A DNA stretch of 36,611 nt from an uncultured Porphyromonas sp. (GTDB taxonomy: Bacteria > Bacteroidota > Bacteroidia > Bacteroidales > Porphyromonadaceae), in NCBI RefSeq assembly GCF_938039215.1, contig NZ_CALHVI010000036.1:1-36611 (forward strand). The letters run 5' to 3'. Positions 16,715-25,791 of this stretch are shown one piece after another. The position numbers and the translations under genes were made by a program. Below the pieces are notes generated by a model that worked only from the letters and a program-made list of their open reading frames with translations, was not told the origin of the DNA and made no database searches. How positions within the stretch are numbered: position 1 is the first letter of the stretch; each line of letters begins with the position of its first letter.

Positions 16715-19075
16715 TTAGAAGTCCATCGGAGGTGGGGATGAGTCTGGAGTATCACTCGGCTCACCTTCGAAGATCTCAACCGCTTCGTCATCTCCTCCTC
16801 CCGCATCGTAGCAGGGAGAGAAGCCTTGCGGCATCTGGAAGGGAATACCTACCAGATAGCCCAGCGTACGGTCTGCATAAACCTTCTTCATGAACTTACC
16901 GAAGATCGGGAGAGCAGCTGCTGCCCCTTGCCCGAAGGCCATGGAGTTGAAGCGGATACTTCGCTCTTCACCGCCGACCCAACAGCCAGCAACTAGATCG
17001 GGAGAGAAGCCCATGAACCACGCATCACTATTATTCTGCGTCGTCCCCGTCTTACCGCCTAGAGGCATCTGAAGACCGAAGGACGAACGAAGACGGCCCC
17101 CTGTACCTCCATTGATGACATGCTGGAGCATGTAGAGCATCTTGTGCGCTGCATCTGCGGTGAGGACCTCGGTCATCTTAGGAGCAAAGGTCGCTACGAT
17201 ATTGCCGTGCATATCTTCGATCTGCGTGACCATGATAGGATCAACACGCACCCCGTCATTGACAAAGGTCGTATAACCCGAGACCATCTCCCCAACCGTA
17301 GCTTCTGGTGTACCAAGGGACATCGCCATCGTCGCTTCGATAGGTCCACGAAGGCCATAGCTTTCGAGGAGACGCTTGAAAGTGATAGGAGAGGTACGAC
17401 TCATCAGTTCGGCCGTCACCCAGTTATCCGAATTCTGCAGCCCCCATTGGATCGACACCATCTCACCGATGCGGCGGTGGTTGGCATTACGTGGGGTCCA
17501 AGTCTGACCATTATCTAGACGGTAGGTACGCTGCACATGAAGCACCTGATCGCAGGGAGAAGCCCCATCAATCATGGCTAGCGAATAGAGATAAGGCTTG
17601 ATGATCGACCCCGTCTGACGACGACCATCCGAGACCATGTCGTACTGGAACTGGGAGAAGCTGATATCCCCGACATAGGCCAGCACATAGCCATTGTGTG
17701 GATTCATCGCCATGAAGCCTGAGCGCAGGATCCCCTTCATATAGCGGATGGAGTCAAGAGGTGTCATGATCGTATCACGTCTCCCCTGCCAAGACCACAC
17801 CTGCATCTTCGTCTTGCGATGGAACTGAGAGCGGATCTCTTCATCCGAGAGACCATCCTCCTTGCTCAAACGCCAGCGTTCAGACTGACGCATCGCACGG
17901 TCAAGGATCTTCTTACGCTGCTCTGCCGAAAGAGAAGAACTGAAGGGATCTCCACCTCGAGCCTTACGCTCTCTGTCGAAGGCAGGCTGGAGATGCCCTG
18001 CCATATGCTCCTGCACTGCCTCCTCGGCATAGCGCTGCATGACGGGGTTGATCGTCGTATAGATCTTCAACCCATCGGTGTATATATTGTAGGGGGAACC
18101 ATCCGACTTGCGGTTCTTATTGCACCAGCCGTAGAGCGGATTTGTCTCCCACTGGATGCTGTCATCTCTGAACTTCGCATACTGCCACGAAGCGTAATCA
18201 CTACGGTTGGGCTTCTCGGCCATCATGATCTTGCGCAGATGCTCACGGAAGTAGGGAGCGATGCCCTGCTTGTGGTCCGTACGATTGAAGGAGACCTTAA
18301 TGGGCAAGCGAGACAGAGAGTCGACTTCACGAGAAGTAAGGTAACCAGCCTTCTCCATCTGCTGGAAGACGACATTGCGTCGCTCCATCGGTAGCGGGCT
18401 ATTAGCTCGGAGGACGGGATTATAGGTCGATGGATTCTTACACATCCCGACGAGCATCGCTGCTTCCTGGATATTCAGCTCAGCGGGGGTCTTACCGAAG
18501 TAGGTGAAAGCCGCCGACTTGATCCCCACAGCATTGTAGAGGAAATCGAACTGATTGAGGTACATCGCTAGGATCTCCTCCTTGGTGTAGAAGCGCTCGA
18601 GCTTGGCTGCGATAACCCATTCGACCGGCTTCTTCATCATACGAGTGAAGAAGTTAGAGCTGGGAGGCGAATAGAGCATCTTAGCGAGCTGCTGGGTCAA
18701 CGTACTCCCCCCACCGGCACTCTTCTGCTGAAGGATCCCCGTCTTGAAGACAGCACGAGCCAGCGAACGGAAGTCAATCCCCGAGTGATTCTCGAAGCGC
18801 ACATCCTCGGTCGCAATAAGCGCCTTGACCAGATTAGGCGAAAGATCCTTATAGTCTACAAGGACACGGTTCGATCCTCCGTGGGCAAATGACCCGATCA
18901 CTTCCCCATCGGAAGCCAATATCTGGGAGGCATACTTGTCAATTGGATTCTGGAGCTGTTCGATGGGAGGAAGATAGCCTATCCAACCCATTGAGATGGC
19001 GAAGATACCGCCTAAGATGCCCAGCCAGACGAGCGAGAAAGCGAGCCAAAGCCAGGGCTTGATCTTATGTTTCAT
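16715..19075 (-). CDS. mrcA: Class A penicillin-binding protein (PBP1A type)
   Basis: A 786-residue bifunctional peptidoglycan synthase. One N-terminal membrane helix (about 9-30) anchors it to the inner membrane. The GT51 glycosyltransferase domain shows ATEDVRFENHSGID with catalytic Glu90 and the GGSTLTQQLAKML motif (122-134). The transpeptidase domain has the three motifs SIIK (Ser490, Lys493), SDN (549-551) and KTG (675-677). It polymerises lipid II and cross-links stem peptides in the periplasm. The C-terminal tail is acidic and Pro/Ser-rich. It appears monocistronic, with a -7 box at 19196-19203 and a strong terminator. The symbol follows the E. coli naming and is by analogy. Confidence 0.95.
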   Translation of the reverse strand: MKHKIKPWLWLAFSLVWLGILGGIFAISMGWIGYLPPIEQLQNPIDKYASQILASDGEVIGSFAHGGSNRVLVDYKDLSPNLVKALIATEDVRFENHSGIDFRSLARAVFKTGILQQKSAGGGSTLTQQLAKMLYSPPSSNFFTRMMKKPVEWVIAAKLERFYTKEEILAMYLNQFDFLYNAVGIKSAAFTYFGKTPAELNIQEAAMLVGMCKNPSTYNPVLRANSPLPMERRNVVFQQMEKAGYLTSREVDSLSRLPIKVSFNRTDHKQGIAPYFREHLRKIMMAEKPNRSDYASWQYAKFRDDSIQWETNPLYGWCNKNRKSDGSPYNIYTDGLKIYTTINPVMQRYAEEAVQEHMAGHLQPAFDRERKARGGDPFSSSLSAEQRKKILDRAMRQSERWRLSKEDGLSDEEIRSQFHRKTKMQVWSWQGRRDTIMTPLDSIRYMKGILRSGFMAMNPHNGYVLAYVGDISFSQFQYDMVSDGRRQTGSIIKPYLYSLAMIDGASPCDQVLHVQRTYRLDNGQTWTPRNANHRRIGEMVSIQWGLQNSDNWVTAELMSRTSPITFKRLLESYGLRGPIEATMAMSLGTPEATVGEMVSGYTTFVNDGVRVDPIMVTQIEDMHGNIVATFAPKMTEVLTADAAHKMLYMLQHVINGGTGGRLRSSFGLQMPLGGKTGTTQNNSDAWFMGFSPDLVAGCWVGGEERSIRFNSMAFGQGAAAALPIFGKFMKKVYADRTLGYLVGIPFQMPQGFSPCYDAGGGDDEAVEIFEGEPSDTPDSSPPPMDF

Positions 19076-19195
19076 CTATAATCTTTGTCGTATTCTGTCC
19101 CAAGCTCACTCCCCCAGATAAGGATATTAGGGAGGCCAAGATGGGACACACAGATTGTCTCTTTTTCAGTCAGAGCGAACAAGTGACGCTCGGTA

Positions 19196-19203
19196 CAAAG
19201 GTA
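19196..19203 (-). promoter_or_regulatory. -7 box for the PBP gene
   Basis: It reads TACCTTTG on the minus strand. The leader would be about 115 nt. This placement argues against a 68-codon frame (19072-19278) being a gene, since that frame starts upstream of the predicted transcript. Confidence 0.55.
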
Positions 19204-19284
19204 GCTACTTTTCGTTATTATGCTGACGGGCGGTCCCCAGCAGAAGGGAGGAGCTCCGCACACCCGACATCCACCCAAAGAAAT

Positions 19285-19319
19285 ACCCCCTCTGTACAGT
19301 GCTGATGTACAGAGGGGGT
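19285..19319 (-). terminator. Terminator after the RhuM-family gene
   Basis: A 14-bp perfect stem (19285-19298 with 19306-19319), loop GTGCTGA, is followed on the minus strand by TATTTCTTT. Confidence 0.8.
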
Positions 19320-19400
19320 GTCATCTTGACGAGCTCTTCTAGTAAACTATCATAAATAGACTATATCAGCTCGATCTTTATCTTTTAGGGAGACAACATG

Positions 19401-20396
19401 CTAGTCCTTCCCGTTGAGGCGCTTGACCTCTAGGTCAAAGTCAGAGACGAAATCCAAGTCTTGTCTCTTTCGGAAAGTCTCATACTCCCGCTCAGCCTTG
19501 AGCTTAGCTTCTAGAGCAGAGATACTCCCAGCCCCTTCTAACACAGGGCGTCCCGCAATACTAAGGAAGTCATCAAGAAGCTTGCTCCAGTCTTGCATTC
19601 TCATAGGGATCTCACGCAGGGCTCTATCCTCGGCTAGATCAAGATATGCAGATACCAAGCGATTGATACCACTCATCTGCGTATGGCTAAGGTAGTTCTT
19701 AGCAATACCTATATCTGACTTCATCACTTTACCCTGAGGGGCTCGTCTCCAAGTCATCAGCCCCATGTGAGGTAGCGCTGCATTTGCTCCATGGTAGATG
19801 ATCTCTGCCGCTGTCTGTCCCGATATAGCCCAATGAAGTTTATTTTGCACCGACGCAAAGAAACGCTTAGTTTCTTGAGCTTGGCTATCGTAATCGATCG
19901 AGAGTGCATAGATATCGGTGATCTTTTGATAGAAGCGACGTTCACTAGCACGGATCTCACGTATATCTTCAAGTAACTCTTGGAAATAATCATGCCCGAA
20001 GCTCTCCCCTTGTTTGAGACGATTCTTGTCGAGAACATACCCCTTTGTAATAAAGGCATTAAGTGTAGTTGTCGCCCACTGACGGAAGAGGGTAGCCTCT
20101 ACAGAATTGACTCTGTAGCCCACTGCAATGATTGCCTCTAGGGGATAAAAGGACATATCTCGCTCGACCTCTCGTGTACCTTCGGTTTGAACTATCCGGA
20201 TCTTCCGGATAGTTCCCTCTTCGAGGAGTTCACCCGACGCAAAGATATTCTTCAGATGCTCGTTGATCGTCCGCACATTCACCCCGAAGAGATCCGCCAT
20301 CCGCTTTTGCGTGAGCCAGAAGCTCCCATCCTCGTAGCGAACTTGTACGTTCACATCCCCAGCATCTGTGGTGTATAAGATGATCTTGCTATCCAT
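19401..20396 (-). CDS. RhuM-family protein
   Basis: A 331-residue protein of the virulence RhuM family (PF13310). The N-terminus has a winged-helix-like DNA-binding segment (FWLTQKRMADLFGVNVRTI, residues 27-45), as in phage anti-repressors. It is followed by the family's YPLEAIIAVGYRVNS motif and the middle AEIIYHGANAALPHMGLMTW. Function is not settled; related genes often travel as cargo beside restriction-modification or phage genes. None of these accompany it here: its neighbours are the PBP gene and tRNA-Arg, with a terminator on each side. That isolation and the adjacent tRNA suggest a small acquired insert. No promoter box is obvious. Confidence 0.88.
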   Translation of the reverse strand: MDSKIILYTTDAGDVNVQVRYEDGSFWLTQKRMADLFGVNVRTINEHLKNIFASGELLEEGTIRKIRIVQTEGTREVERDMSFYPLEAIIAVGYRVNSVEATLFRQWATTTLNAFITKGYVLDKNRLKQGESFGHDYFQELLEDIREIRASERRFYQKITDIYALSIDYDSQAQETKRFFASVQNKLHWAISGQTAAEIIYHGANAALPHMGLMTWRRAPQGKVMKSDIGIAKNYLSHTQMSGINRLVSAYLDLAEDRALREIPMRMQDWSKLLDDFLSIAGRPVLEGAGSISALEAKLKAEREYETFRKRQDLDFVSDFDLEVKRLNGKD

Positions 20397-20471
20397 AATA
20401 TAAGTGGGATTATTGAGGCTAGAATCTCCATCTAGTGAAAATGATTTTACTCTGCTTACCTCATTAAGAAG

Positions 20472-20510
20472 AGCCCCTAGTGACTTCCACTTGAAGCTAC
20501 ACTAGGGGCT
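20472..20510 (-). terminator. Hairpin between tRNA-Arg and the RhuM-family gene
   Basis: An 11-bp stem (20472-20482 with 20500-20510) lies downstream of tRNA-Arg on the minus strand and is followed by a weak T-rich run. Confidence 0.6.
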
Positions 20511-20539
20511 AGGTCATAACAGCATCTATTTTATTCTTG

Positions 20540-20611
20540 TACCCCCGAGCAGAATCGAACTGCTATCTAAAATTTAGGAAATTCTTGTTCTATCCGTTGA
20601 ACTACGAGGGC
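20540..20611 (-). tRNA. tRNA-Arg (CCU)
   Basis: On the minus strand it folds into a cloverleaf: acceptor GCCCTCG with CGGGGGT (a G-U at each of two positions), D stem GTTC/GAAC, anticodon loop TTCCTAA with anticodon CCT, and T arm AGCAG/CTGCT with TTCGATT. CCA is not encoded. It reads the rare AGG codon. Confidence 0.92.
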
Positions 20612-20647
20612 CTCAGTCAAGGAGCTTCAGAGCGCTCCAGACGGGGG

Positions 20648-20655
20648 CAAAGATA
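20648..20655 (-). promoter_or_regulatory. -7 box for tRNA-Arg
   Basis: TATCTTTG on the minus strand, 36 nt before the tRNA. No -33 box is clear. Confidence 0.6.
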
Positions 20656-20694
20656 GCGAAATTCTGCATTGCCCCTTGCCCTTATCCCCGAAGC

Positions 20695-21372
20695 TTAGAG
20701 ACGGAAGAAGTAGTTGAGCGTGGCCCCGAAGCGCATCTCTGAGGACTGGACATAGGCCGATCCTCGGCGGGTACTCCAGATATTGCCCAGCCCGTAGACG
20801 AAGCGTCCTTCGAGCTCGATCCGCTGTCTTGAGCCAAGAGCGACACTGACCCCAGGGCCTCCGCCCAGCCCCCAGAAGAGGCGGTCGGTGACCACCATCT
20901 TGTGCCGAGCAAGATCACGCTCGCTCATATTCGCCTCGCCTGAGACCTCTGAGGATTCGCTGAGGTGATACCCGACGAAAGGCCCTAGATTGAGGAAGAG
21001 ACGTATACCACCCGAGCGGAAGTAAAGATGCGAAAGGAACGGGAGCTCCAGATAATCAAGGTGTCGGGCATAGCTCGTCGAACGCAAGTCATACTTCTCT
21101 AGCCATCCGCCCCGCAGATAGTTAAGTTCCACCTGCAGAGAAGCACCCCGCTCAATGTCGTAGCGCAGAGCGAGCCCTCCGACATAACCCACGTGGATGC
21201 GCTGGCGCACCGAGGGCACGAAGGTGAAGCGGCTAGCCGTGATCCCTCCGTGTGCTCCGATGGAGAGCGATTGAGAGAAGGACTGCTTCGCTTCCCCCTG
21301 CGCCCAAAGCGGACTGGCAAGGAGCAGAGGCAGAAGCAACGCTAAGAGGAGCTGACGACTAATGTGCTTCAC
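20695..21372 (-). CDS. PorT-like outer-membrane barrel protein
   Basis: About 225 residues if the GTG at 21372-21370 is the start. That start gives a clean signal peptide (VKHISRQLLLALLLPLLLAS, then PLWAQ), whereas an upstream ATG at 21441 adds a Ser/Thr-rich, non-signal stretch inside the preceding gene. The mature protein has the strand pattern of the OMP_b-brl_2 / PorT family (SLSIGAHGGITASRFTF near its start; ends RFGATLNYFFRL). PorT itself works in type IX secretion, but I cannot separate PorT from general small barrels here, so no symbol is given. It overlaps the stop of the LysM gene by 14 nt, so the two are translationally coupled. Confidence 0.75.
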   Translation of the reverse strand: MKHISRQLLLALLLPLLLASPLWAQGEAKQSFSQSLSIGAHGGITASRFTFVPSVRQRIHVGYVGGLALRYDIERGASLQVELNYLRGGWLEKYDLRSTSYARHLDYLELPFLSHLYFRSGGIRLFLNLGPFVGYHLSESSEVSGEANMSERDLARHKMVVTDRLFWGLGGGPGVSVALGSRQRIELEGRFVYGLGNIWSTRRGSAYVQSSEMRFGATLNYFFRL

Positions 21373-22849
21373 GGAGGATAGCGCCTGAAGAAGGATAGTA
21401 GACGAAGAAGAAGCGATCGTTGGTGTAGACATTCCCCTCACCTCGCTGGAGATGGAAGTCTAGCTGAAGCCCGTCGGAGGGGACAGAGGACATGTTGTTC
21501 ACAAAGCCCTGCCCATACATCGAGTAGGCACGGATGAAGTAGCGTGCCAGATCATAGCCTAGGACGCTGTACTTGGGATAGGAGTTGCTCACCTTGTGGC
21601 TGAACCAGCCCGTGAACTGGCTGAGGAAGTCCTTCGACTCAGGGAGTGTTGGGTCGAAGAAGAAGCTCGTATAGATCGTCGTATTGTAGCGACGTAGGTT
21701 CTGCTGGAACTGCGTGCCATAGGCCTGCCACTGGGGATAGCCGAAGAGGCTAACACCCGCTGTCTGACTACCGATAGCAGCCATGGTCGCTTGGGCAAGA
21801 TTGCGATCGGGCGAGATGGGCACGACCACGGCATTGCTTCCGAAGCTGACAGCGCCTCGGCCAAGCTCTAGAGAGCGGCTGGAGATACCTGCTCGACCCA
21901 GAGCTGAACGAAGCTGGGTCACGAAGCCATCCTCCGTATCTCCCAAGCGATGGGTGAAGATCACTTCCTTCCCTCGGTAGCGCTGCAGGAAGGCTGGGAT
22001 CACCCGATCAAGGATCGTAGAGGTATGTGCATTCGCTAGGACGACACGACCATCCCCCGTCTCTAGGGCACCTGCCTTGCTAAAGGGGATGATGTAGTAG
22101 CTATACCCCGAAGCGGCTGCGATAGCTCGTATCTGCCCCTCCGTGACACCGCCGACGACCAGATCCTTCCCTCGGAGCTTGCCCTCTTCGATGTAGGCAT
22201 TGAGTGCCGCATCGCTGGGGACATCGAGCGTGGTCAGCTGCATGGAGATCCCAGCCTTCTTCAGCTGGTACATCCCGAGAAGGAAGCCTTCGTAGAACTC
22301 CACATAGTGCTTATCCTGCTTGAGTGGGAGAAGCACAAGGATGCGGGTCTGGGAAGTAGCCACGGGCGAAGGAGTGGTAGGCTCCTGCGGGGCGGGAGCA
22401 GGCTCATTGATCACGGGGCTATCAGCCTTCCCCGTAGGGATGATGAGCTCCATGCCCACCTGGACATTAGAAGAGGTAACCCCTGGGTTGGCTCTGAGGA
22501 GATCCACCAGATCCACCCCATAGTTGCGGCTGATGCCGTAGAGGGTTTCTCCAGACTCTACTTTGTGCTTCCGTCCCTTCTGCGAAGTAGTCGTCTGAGG
22601 TGTAGCCGCCGAGGCGGAAGGGATGAGGAGCTTATCCCCGACCTTGATCTGCTGACGAGCCCAAGGATTGAGTTCGTAGATCTTATCGATGGGGACATTA
22701 TACTTGCGGGCTATGCTGTAGACGGTCTCTTCACGCTGCACCTCGTGCTCACGTATGCGTCGGTTTCCCTGCGCACTTCCCCCCACATAGATGAAGAGTA
22801 GGGCCATCGAGAGGAGTAGAAGGCGACGATAGGGATGCGAAAGTGTCAT
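21359..22849 (-). CDS. LysM protein with periplasmic-binding-like domain
   Basis: A 496-residue exported protein. It has a signal peptide (about 1-26, ending GSAQG) and two LysM domains: about 34-78 (HEVQREETVYSIARKYNVP, then VGDKLLIP) and 94-138 (HKVESGETLYGISRNYGVD, then VGMELIIP). A Pro/Thr linker follows to about 168. The rest (from RILVLLPLKQDKHYVEFYEG) looks like a type 1 periplasmic-binding fold related to amino-acid receptor domains. LysM binds peptidoglycan, so the protein probably sits on the cell wall in the periplasm; the ligand of the second part is unknown. Promoter box at 22887-22894 with a short leader. Confidence 0.85.
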   Translation of the reverse strand: MTLSHPYRRLLLLSMALLFIYVGGSAQGNRRIREHEVQREETVYSIARKYNVPIDKIYELNPWARQQIKVGDKLLIPSASAATPQTTTSQKGRKHKVESGETLYGISRNYGVDLVDLLRANPGVTSSNVQVGMELIIPTGKADSPVINEPAPAPQEPTTPSPVATSQTRILVLLPLKQDKHYVEFYEGFLLGMYQLKKAGISMQLTTLDVPSDAALNAYIEEGKLRGKDLVVGGVTEGQIRAIAAASGYSYYIIPFSKAGALETGDGRVVLANAHTSTILDRVIPAFLQRYRGKEVIFTHRLGDTEDGFVTQLRSALGRAGISSRSLELGRGAVSFGSNAVVVPISPDRNLAQATMAAIGSQTAGVSLFGYPQWQAYGTQFQQNLRRYNTTIYTSFFFDPTLPESKDFLSQFTGWFSHKVSNSYPKYSVLGYDLARYFIRAYSMYGQGFVNNMSSVPSDGLQLDFHLQRGEGNVYTNDRFFFVYYPSSGAILREAH

Positions 22850-22886
22850 CGGTCTCTGTGCTTACTTATTAGTATGAAATATGAGA

Positions 22887-22894
22887 CAAAGGTA
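22887..22894 (-). promoter_or_regulatory. -7 box for the LysM/PorT-like operon
   Basis: It reads TACCTTTG on the minus strand, about 38 nt before the start codon. Confidence 0.6.
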
Positions 22895-23144
22895 CAGAAT
22901 CAGGAGCAATACCCGAGGTGCCAGCGGGACGGACACGTCATAGCTGAGCAACGCTCCCCTAAAGAGAGCAGCCGTGCGCCCTATTCGGCTTGGCTACTTG
23001 AGCTCATTCTGTAGCTCCGAAGAAGGAAGCCTAACCCCAAGGCTGCCACCTCGTCATCTACTAACCTTTCTTCGAGTAAAAACCCCGTCCTAGGCATGGG
23101 GCTACTACAGCGCTTCGGAGCGTGCTCTTCAAATGCTCAAAAAG
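22895..23144. other. Intergenic gap upstream of repeat copy 4
   Basis: No gene, tRNA or strong hairpin is seen in this part of the gap. Confidence 0.5.
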
Positions 23145-23230
23145 GGACCTACGGTAGGTCGCCGAAAAAACCTACTGTGGGTCGGTCAACCGACCTACCG
23201 TGGGTCGTCTCGGCGACCCACAGTAGGTTT
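23145..23230. repeat. Palindromic 23-bp-period array, copy 4
   Basis: Four units start at 23145, 23168, 23191 and 23214, 23 bp apart. Arms of units 3 and 4 pair exactly (GTGGGTCG with CGACCCAC), and arms of units 1 and 2 pair as GTAGG with CCTAC. The array ends GTAGGTTT, as in copies 1 and 5. Confidence 0.88.
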
Positions 23231-23250
23231 CTGAGAAGGGGGTAAATAAA

Positions 23251-23307
23251 AAGCTTCCATACCCAGAGGTGATCCGCTCAAGGACCAGCCTCTCGGCATG
23301 GAAGCTT
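23251..23307 (-). terminator. Terminator after the hexosaminidase gene
   Basis: AAGCTTCCAT (23251-23260) pairs with ATGGAAGCTT (23298-23307); inner sequence CCCAGAGG/CCTCTCGG extends the stem. On the minus strand it is followed by TTTATTT. Confidence 0.8.
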
Positions 23308-23349
23308 CGTCAGCTACCGCCTAAGTCAGCGGAGCTAGTGGAATGCGTC

Positions 23350-25605
23350 CTAATGGATCACGATCTCATCACAGAAGATGAAGTTCCCCTTGGGGCGAGC
23401 ATTCGAGGCCTTGAGACGCACGTAGCGAGCACGCTCCTTCATCGGGAAGGAGAAGGTCTCGAAGACAGGCTGGTAGATCTCTTCACTCGTGCGGGTAGCT
23501 TGCTTAGCGACGCTACGGAAGTTCTGTCCATCACTGCTCAGGAGGATCTCCACATCCCCAGGCATGTAGACCCACTGGATGCGCTCCTGCATGAACTTGG
23601 CGAAGATATGACTCAGCTCCTCTTCCTTACCCAGATCGATCGTCACATCCAGAGGTGAGGTGAAGCCCTGCCAGCGCCCATCGAGATAGGTAGGCGTACC
23701 ACGTACACCATCGAGCAGAGCTCGCTCACCACCGGCGGGATACTTCTCGTTCCACGAGCAATCGTTGTAGGTGATCTTCTTCCCGATCCCCTTATGGTAG
23801 TCGGAGCGGAAGCGCAGCTCGGGCACATCAAGAGCCTTTGACCCATCGAAGAGTCGAGCGACGAGGAGGATCGAGTCACAAGAGGTAATGGGCTGACCCG
23901 TATAGACGGGTGAGGAGGCAGTAGGCTCAGTGCCGTCTACCGTATAGCGAATCTGTGCAGCTGGGCGCTCGCTCGTGAGGCGAACGGAGACTTCATGACG
24001 AGTAGTATCGACTTCGTTCAGCGCAGCGATGTGGCGGAGCGGATAGGCATTGACCCCTCGCTTGATGAGGGCAGGCACATGGTAGTTCGTACGGCGAAGG
24101 AAGCTGGTATAGTCACGCTCGGACTGTGGGGTCCAAGCAACTTCGGCCAGCGCCAGCACACGGGGGAAGAGCATGTACTCGGCATGGGGTTCGTCGAGGA
24201 CGTACTCTGTCCAGAGGTTGGCCTGCACACCGAGGATGTACTTAGCTTCACTAGGTGTAAGTTCCTTCGGCATGGGGTTGTAGGAATAGACCTTCTCCAG
24301 CGTAGTGAAGCCTCCGTTAGCACGTGGCTCGCCGTCAGCTTCTCTCTGATAGAAGTCTAGGTAGACATGACTCCCCGGGGTGAGGACGACATCATGCCCT
24401 TCTTTAGCCGCCTTGATGCCCCCTTCTTCACCACGCCAGCTCATGACCGTAGCATCAGGCGCAAGACCACCCATGAGGATCTCGTCCCAGCCGATGAGCT
24501 TGCGTCCCTTACTGTTGAGGTACTTCTCGATGCGGCGGATCATGTAGCTCTGGAGCTCGTGATCGTCCTTCAGACCTTCGACACGCTTACGCTCGGTACA
24601 CTTAGCACATTCGCCCCAGTGCCTCATCGTAGCTTCGTCTCCTCCGATATGGATGTACTTGGAGGGGAAGAGCGCCATGACTTCATCGAGGATATCCTCA
24701 AAGAAGGTGAAGGTCTTCTCGTTGCCAATACATACATCGGAGTTCTCGAAGGCCCACTTATTGAGGCAGCTTAGCTCGGGGTAAGCGGAGAAGAGTTCGT
24801 TGCTGTGCCCTGGGAGTTCGATCTCAGGGATCACCGTGATCCCAAGCTGCTCGGCATGACGCACGACACGCAGGATCTCTTCCTTCGTGTAGTAGCCCCC
24901 GTAAGCACCTGGGGTACCTTCGTCGACAAAGCGGCGATCCTTCTGCCACCACTTATCCCAGTCCGTCTCGGTACGGAAGGCCGCCTTCTTCGTCAGCAGA
25001 GGATACTTCTCCGAGGGGAAGCGCCACCCTCCCCCATCGACGAGGTGCCAGTGGAAGCGATTGAGCTTGTAGCGAGCCATCTCATCGAGGAGACGGATGA
25101 TCATATCCGTCTTCATGAAGTGGCGAGAGACATCGAGCATCACCCCTCGATAAGCAAGACGTGCCGAGTCAACGATCGAGAGCTGAGGGAGGCGAGAGCC
25201 ATACTGCCCGATGATCTGCAGGAGACTCTGTGCCCCCTGACGAAGCCCAGCTTCATCACGAGCGACGAGATCAATACCCCGAGCCCCGATCGTGAGGCGA
25301 TAGCCTTCTCTCCCCTGAACCGTAGGATCAAGGCGAGAGCGAATAAAGCTCAAGGAGCGACCCTTAACCTGAGACGTTGCAAGCGAAAGCCCCGTGAGTC
25401 CCTCACGGAGTACTCGTGGAGTTTGGCCAGAGAGCTTTAGGAGCTTGGGCAGAGTCAGCGACCCCGAAGCATAGGTGACCGAGACAGGTCGAGGGATGAG
25501 CTGAAGGCTATCAAGAGCCACTGCCCCCTGAGCGGAGAAGATCCCCGCCAGCGAGAGTGCGACAGCTCCGAATAGCTTACGCAGACGAGCGTAGTTCGTT
25601 CGCAT
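23350..25605 (-). CDS. Beta-N-acetylhexosaminidase, GH20
   Basis: A 751-residue secreted glycosidase that removes terminal GlcNAc/GalNAc from host or peptidoglycan glycans. The signal peptide covers about 1-30. The GH20b-type N-terminal domain is about 36-150, and the catalytic TIM barrel about 152-500. The catalytic pair is Asp323-Glu324 in IHIGGDEATMRHW, with HWHLVD and PEIELPGHS (residues about 185-190 and 260-268) as further GH20 signatures. A chitobiase C-terminal beta domain is about 520-600, and an F5/8-type C (discoidin-like) carbohydrate-binding domain about 610-751 (VTIDLGKEEELSHIFAKF). P. gingivalis carries a comparable enzyme (NahA). Promoter box at 25648-25655. Confidence 0.93.
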   Translation of the reverse strand: MRTNYARLRKLFGAVALSLAGIFSAQGAVALDSLQLIPRPVSVTYASGSLTLPKLLKLSGQTPRVLREGLTGLSLATSQVKGRSLSFIRSRLDPTVQGREGYRLTIGARGIDLVARDEAGLRQGAQSLLQIIGQYGSRLPQLSIVDSARLAYRGVMLDVSRHFMKTDMIIRLLDEMARYKLNRFHWHLVDGGGWRFPSEKYPLLTKKAAFRTETDWDKWWQKDRRFVDEGTPGAYGGYYTKEEILRVVRHAEQLGITVIPEIELPGHSNELFSAYPELSCLNKWAFENSDVCIGNEKTFTFFEDILDEVMALFPSKYIHIGGDEATMRHWGECAKCTERKRVEGLKDDHELQSYMIRRIEKYLNSKGRKLIGWDEILMGGLAPDATVMSWRGEEGGIKAAKEGHDVVLTPGSHVYLDFYQREADGEPRANGGFTTLEKVYSYNPMPKELTPSEAKYILGVQANLWTEYVLDEPHAEYMLFPRVLALAEVAWTPQSERDYTSFLRRTNYHVPALIKRGVNAYPLRHIAALNEVDTTRHEVSVRLTSERPAAQIRYTVDGTEPTASSPVYTGQPITSCDSILLVARLFDGSKALDVPELRFRSDYHKGIGKKITYNDCSWNEKYPAGGERALLDGVRGTPTYLDGRWQGFTSPLDVTIDLGKEEELSHIFAKFMQERIQWVYMPGDVEILLSSDGQNFRSVAKQATRTSEEIYQPVFETFSFPMKERARYVRLKASNARPKGNFIFCDEIVIH

Positions 25606-25647
25606 AGTAAATCGTATTTGTAGCTAAGAATGAATGATTTCTGCGCA

Positions 25648-25655
25648 CAAAGATA
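25648..25655 (-). promoter_or_regulatory. -7 box for the hexosaminidase gene
   Basis: TATCTTTG on the minus strand; the leader would be about 36-42 nt. Confidence 0.6.
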
Positions 25656-25698
25656 GGCCATCCCCTTAGACCTGCCCTATTTCTATGGGGAAGAACAT

Positions 25699-25733
25699 GC
25701 CCCAGACCCTCCTAGAGCAGGAGAATCTGGGGC
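25699..25733 (-). terminator. Hairpin terminating the efflux operon
   Basis: GCCCCAGA (25699-25706) pairs with TCTGGGGC (25726-25733), with an inner CTCCT/AGGAG stem. It lies about 60 nt after the stop of the last gene, on the minus strand. Confidence 0.65.
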
Positions 25734-25791
25734 AAAGACTAGGGGCGCATCGCTACGCCACAAGGGGAAATAAGAGGATGGGCCTGCGCAA

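Noticed and set aside
19072..19278. A 68-codon minus-strand frame overlapping the PBP start
   Set aside because: It begins upstream of the predicted PBP transcript start and has no family-like character.
23995..25440. Several long plus-strand frames opposite the hexosaminidase gene
   Set aside because: They are shadows caused by the codon pattern of the real minus-strand gene.
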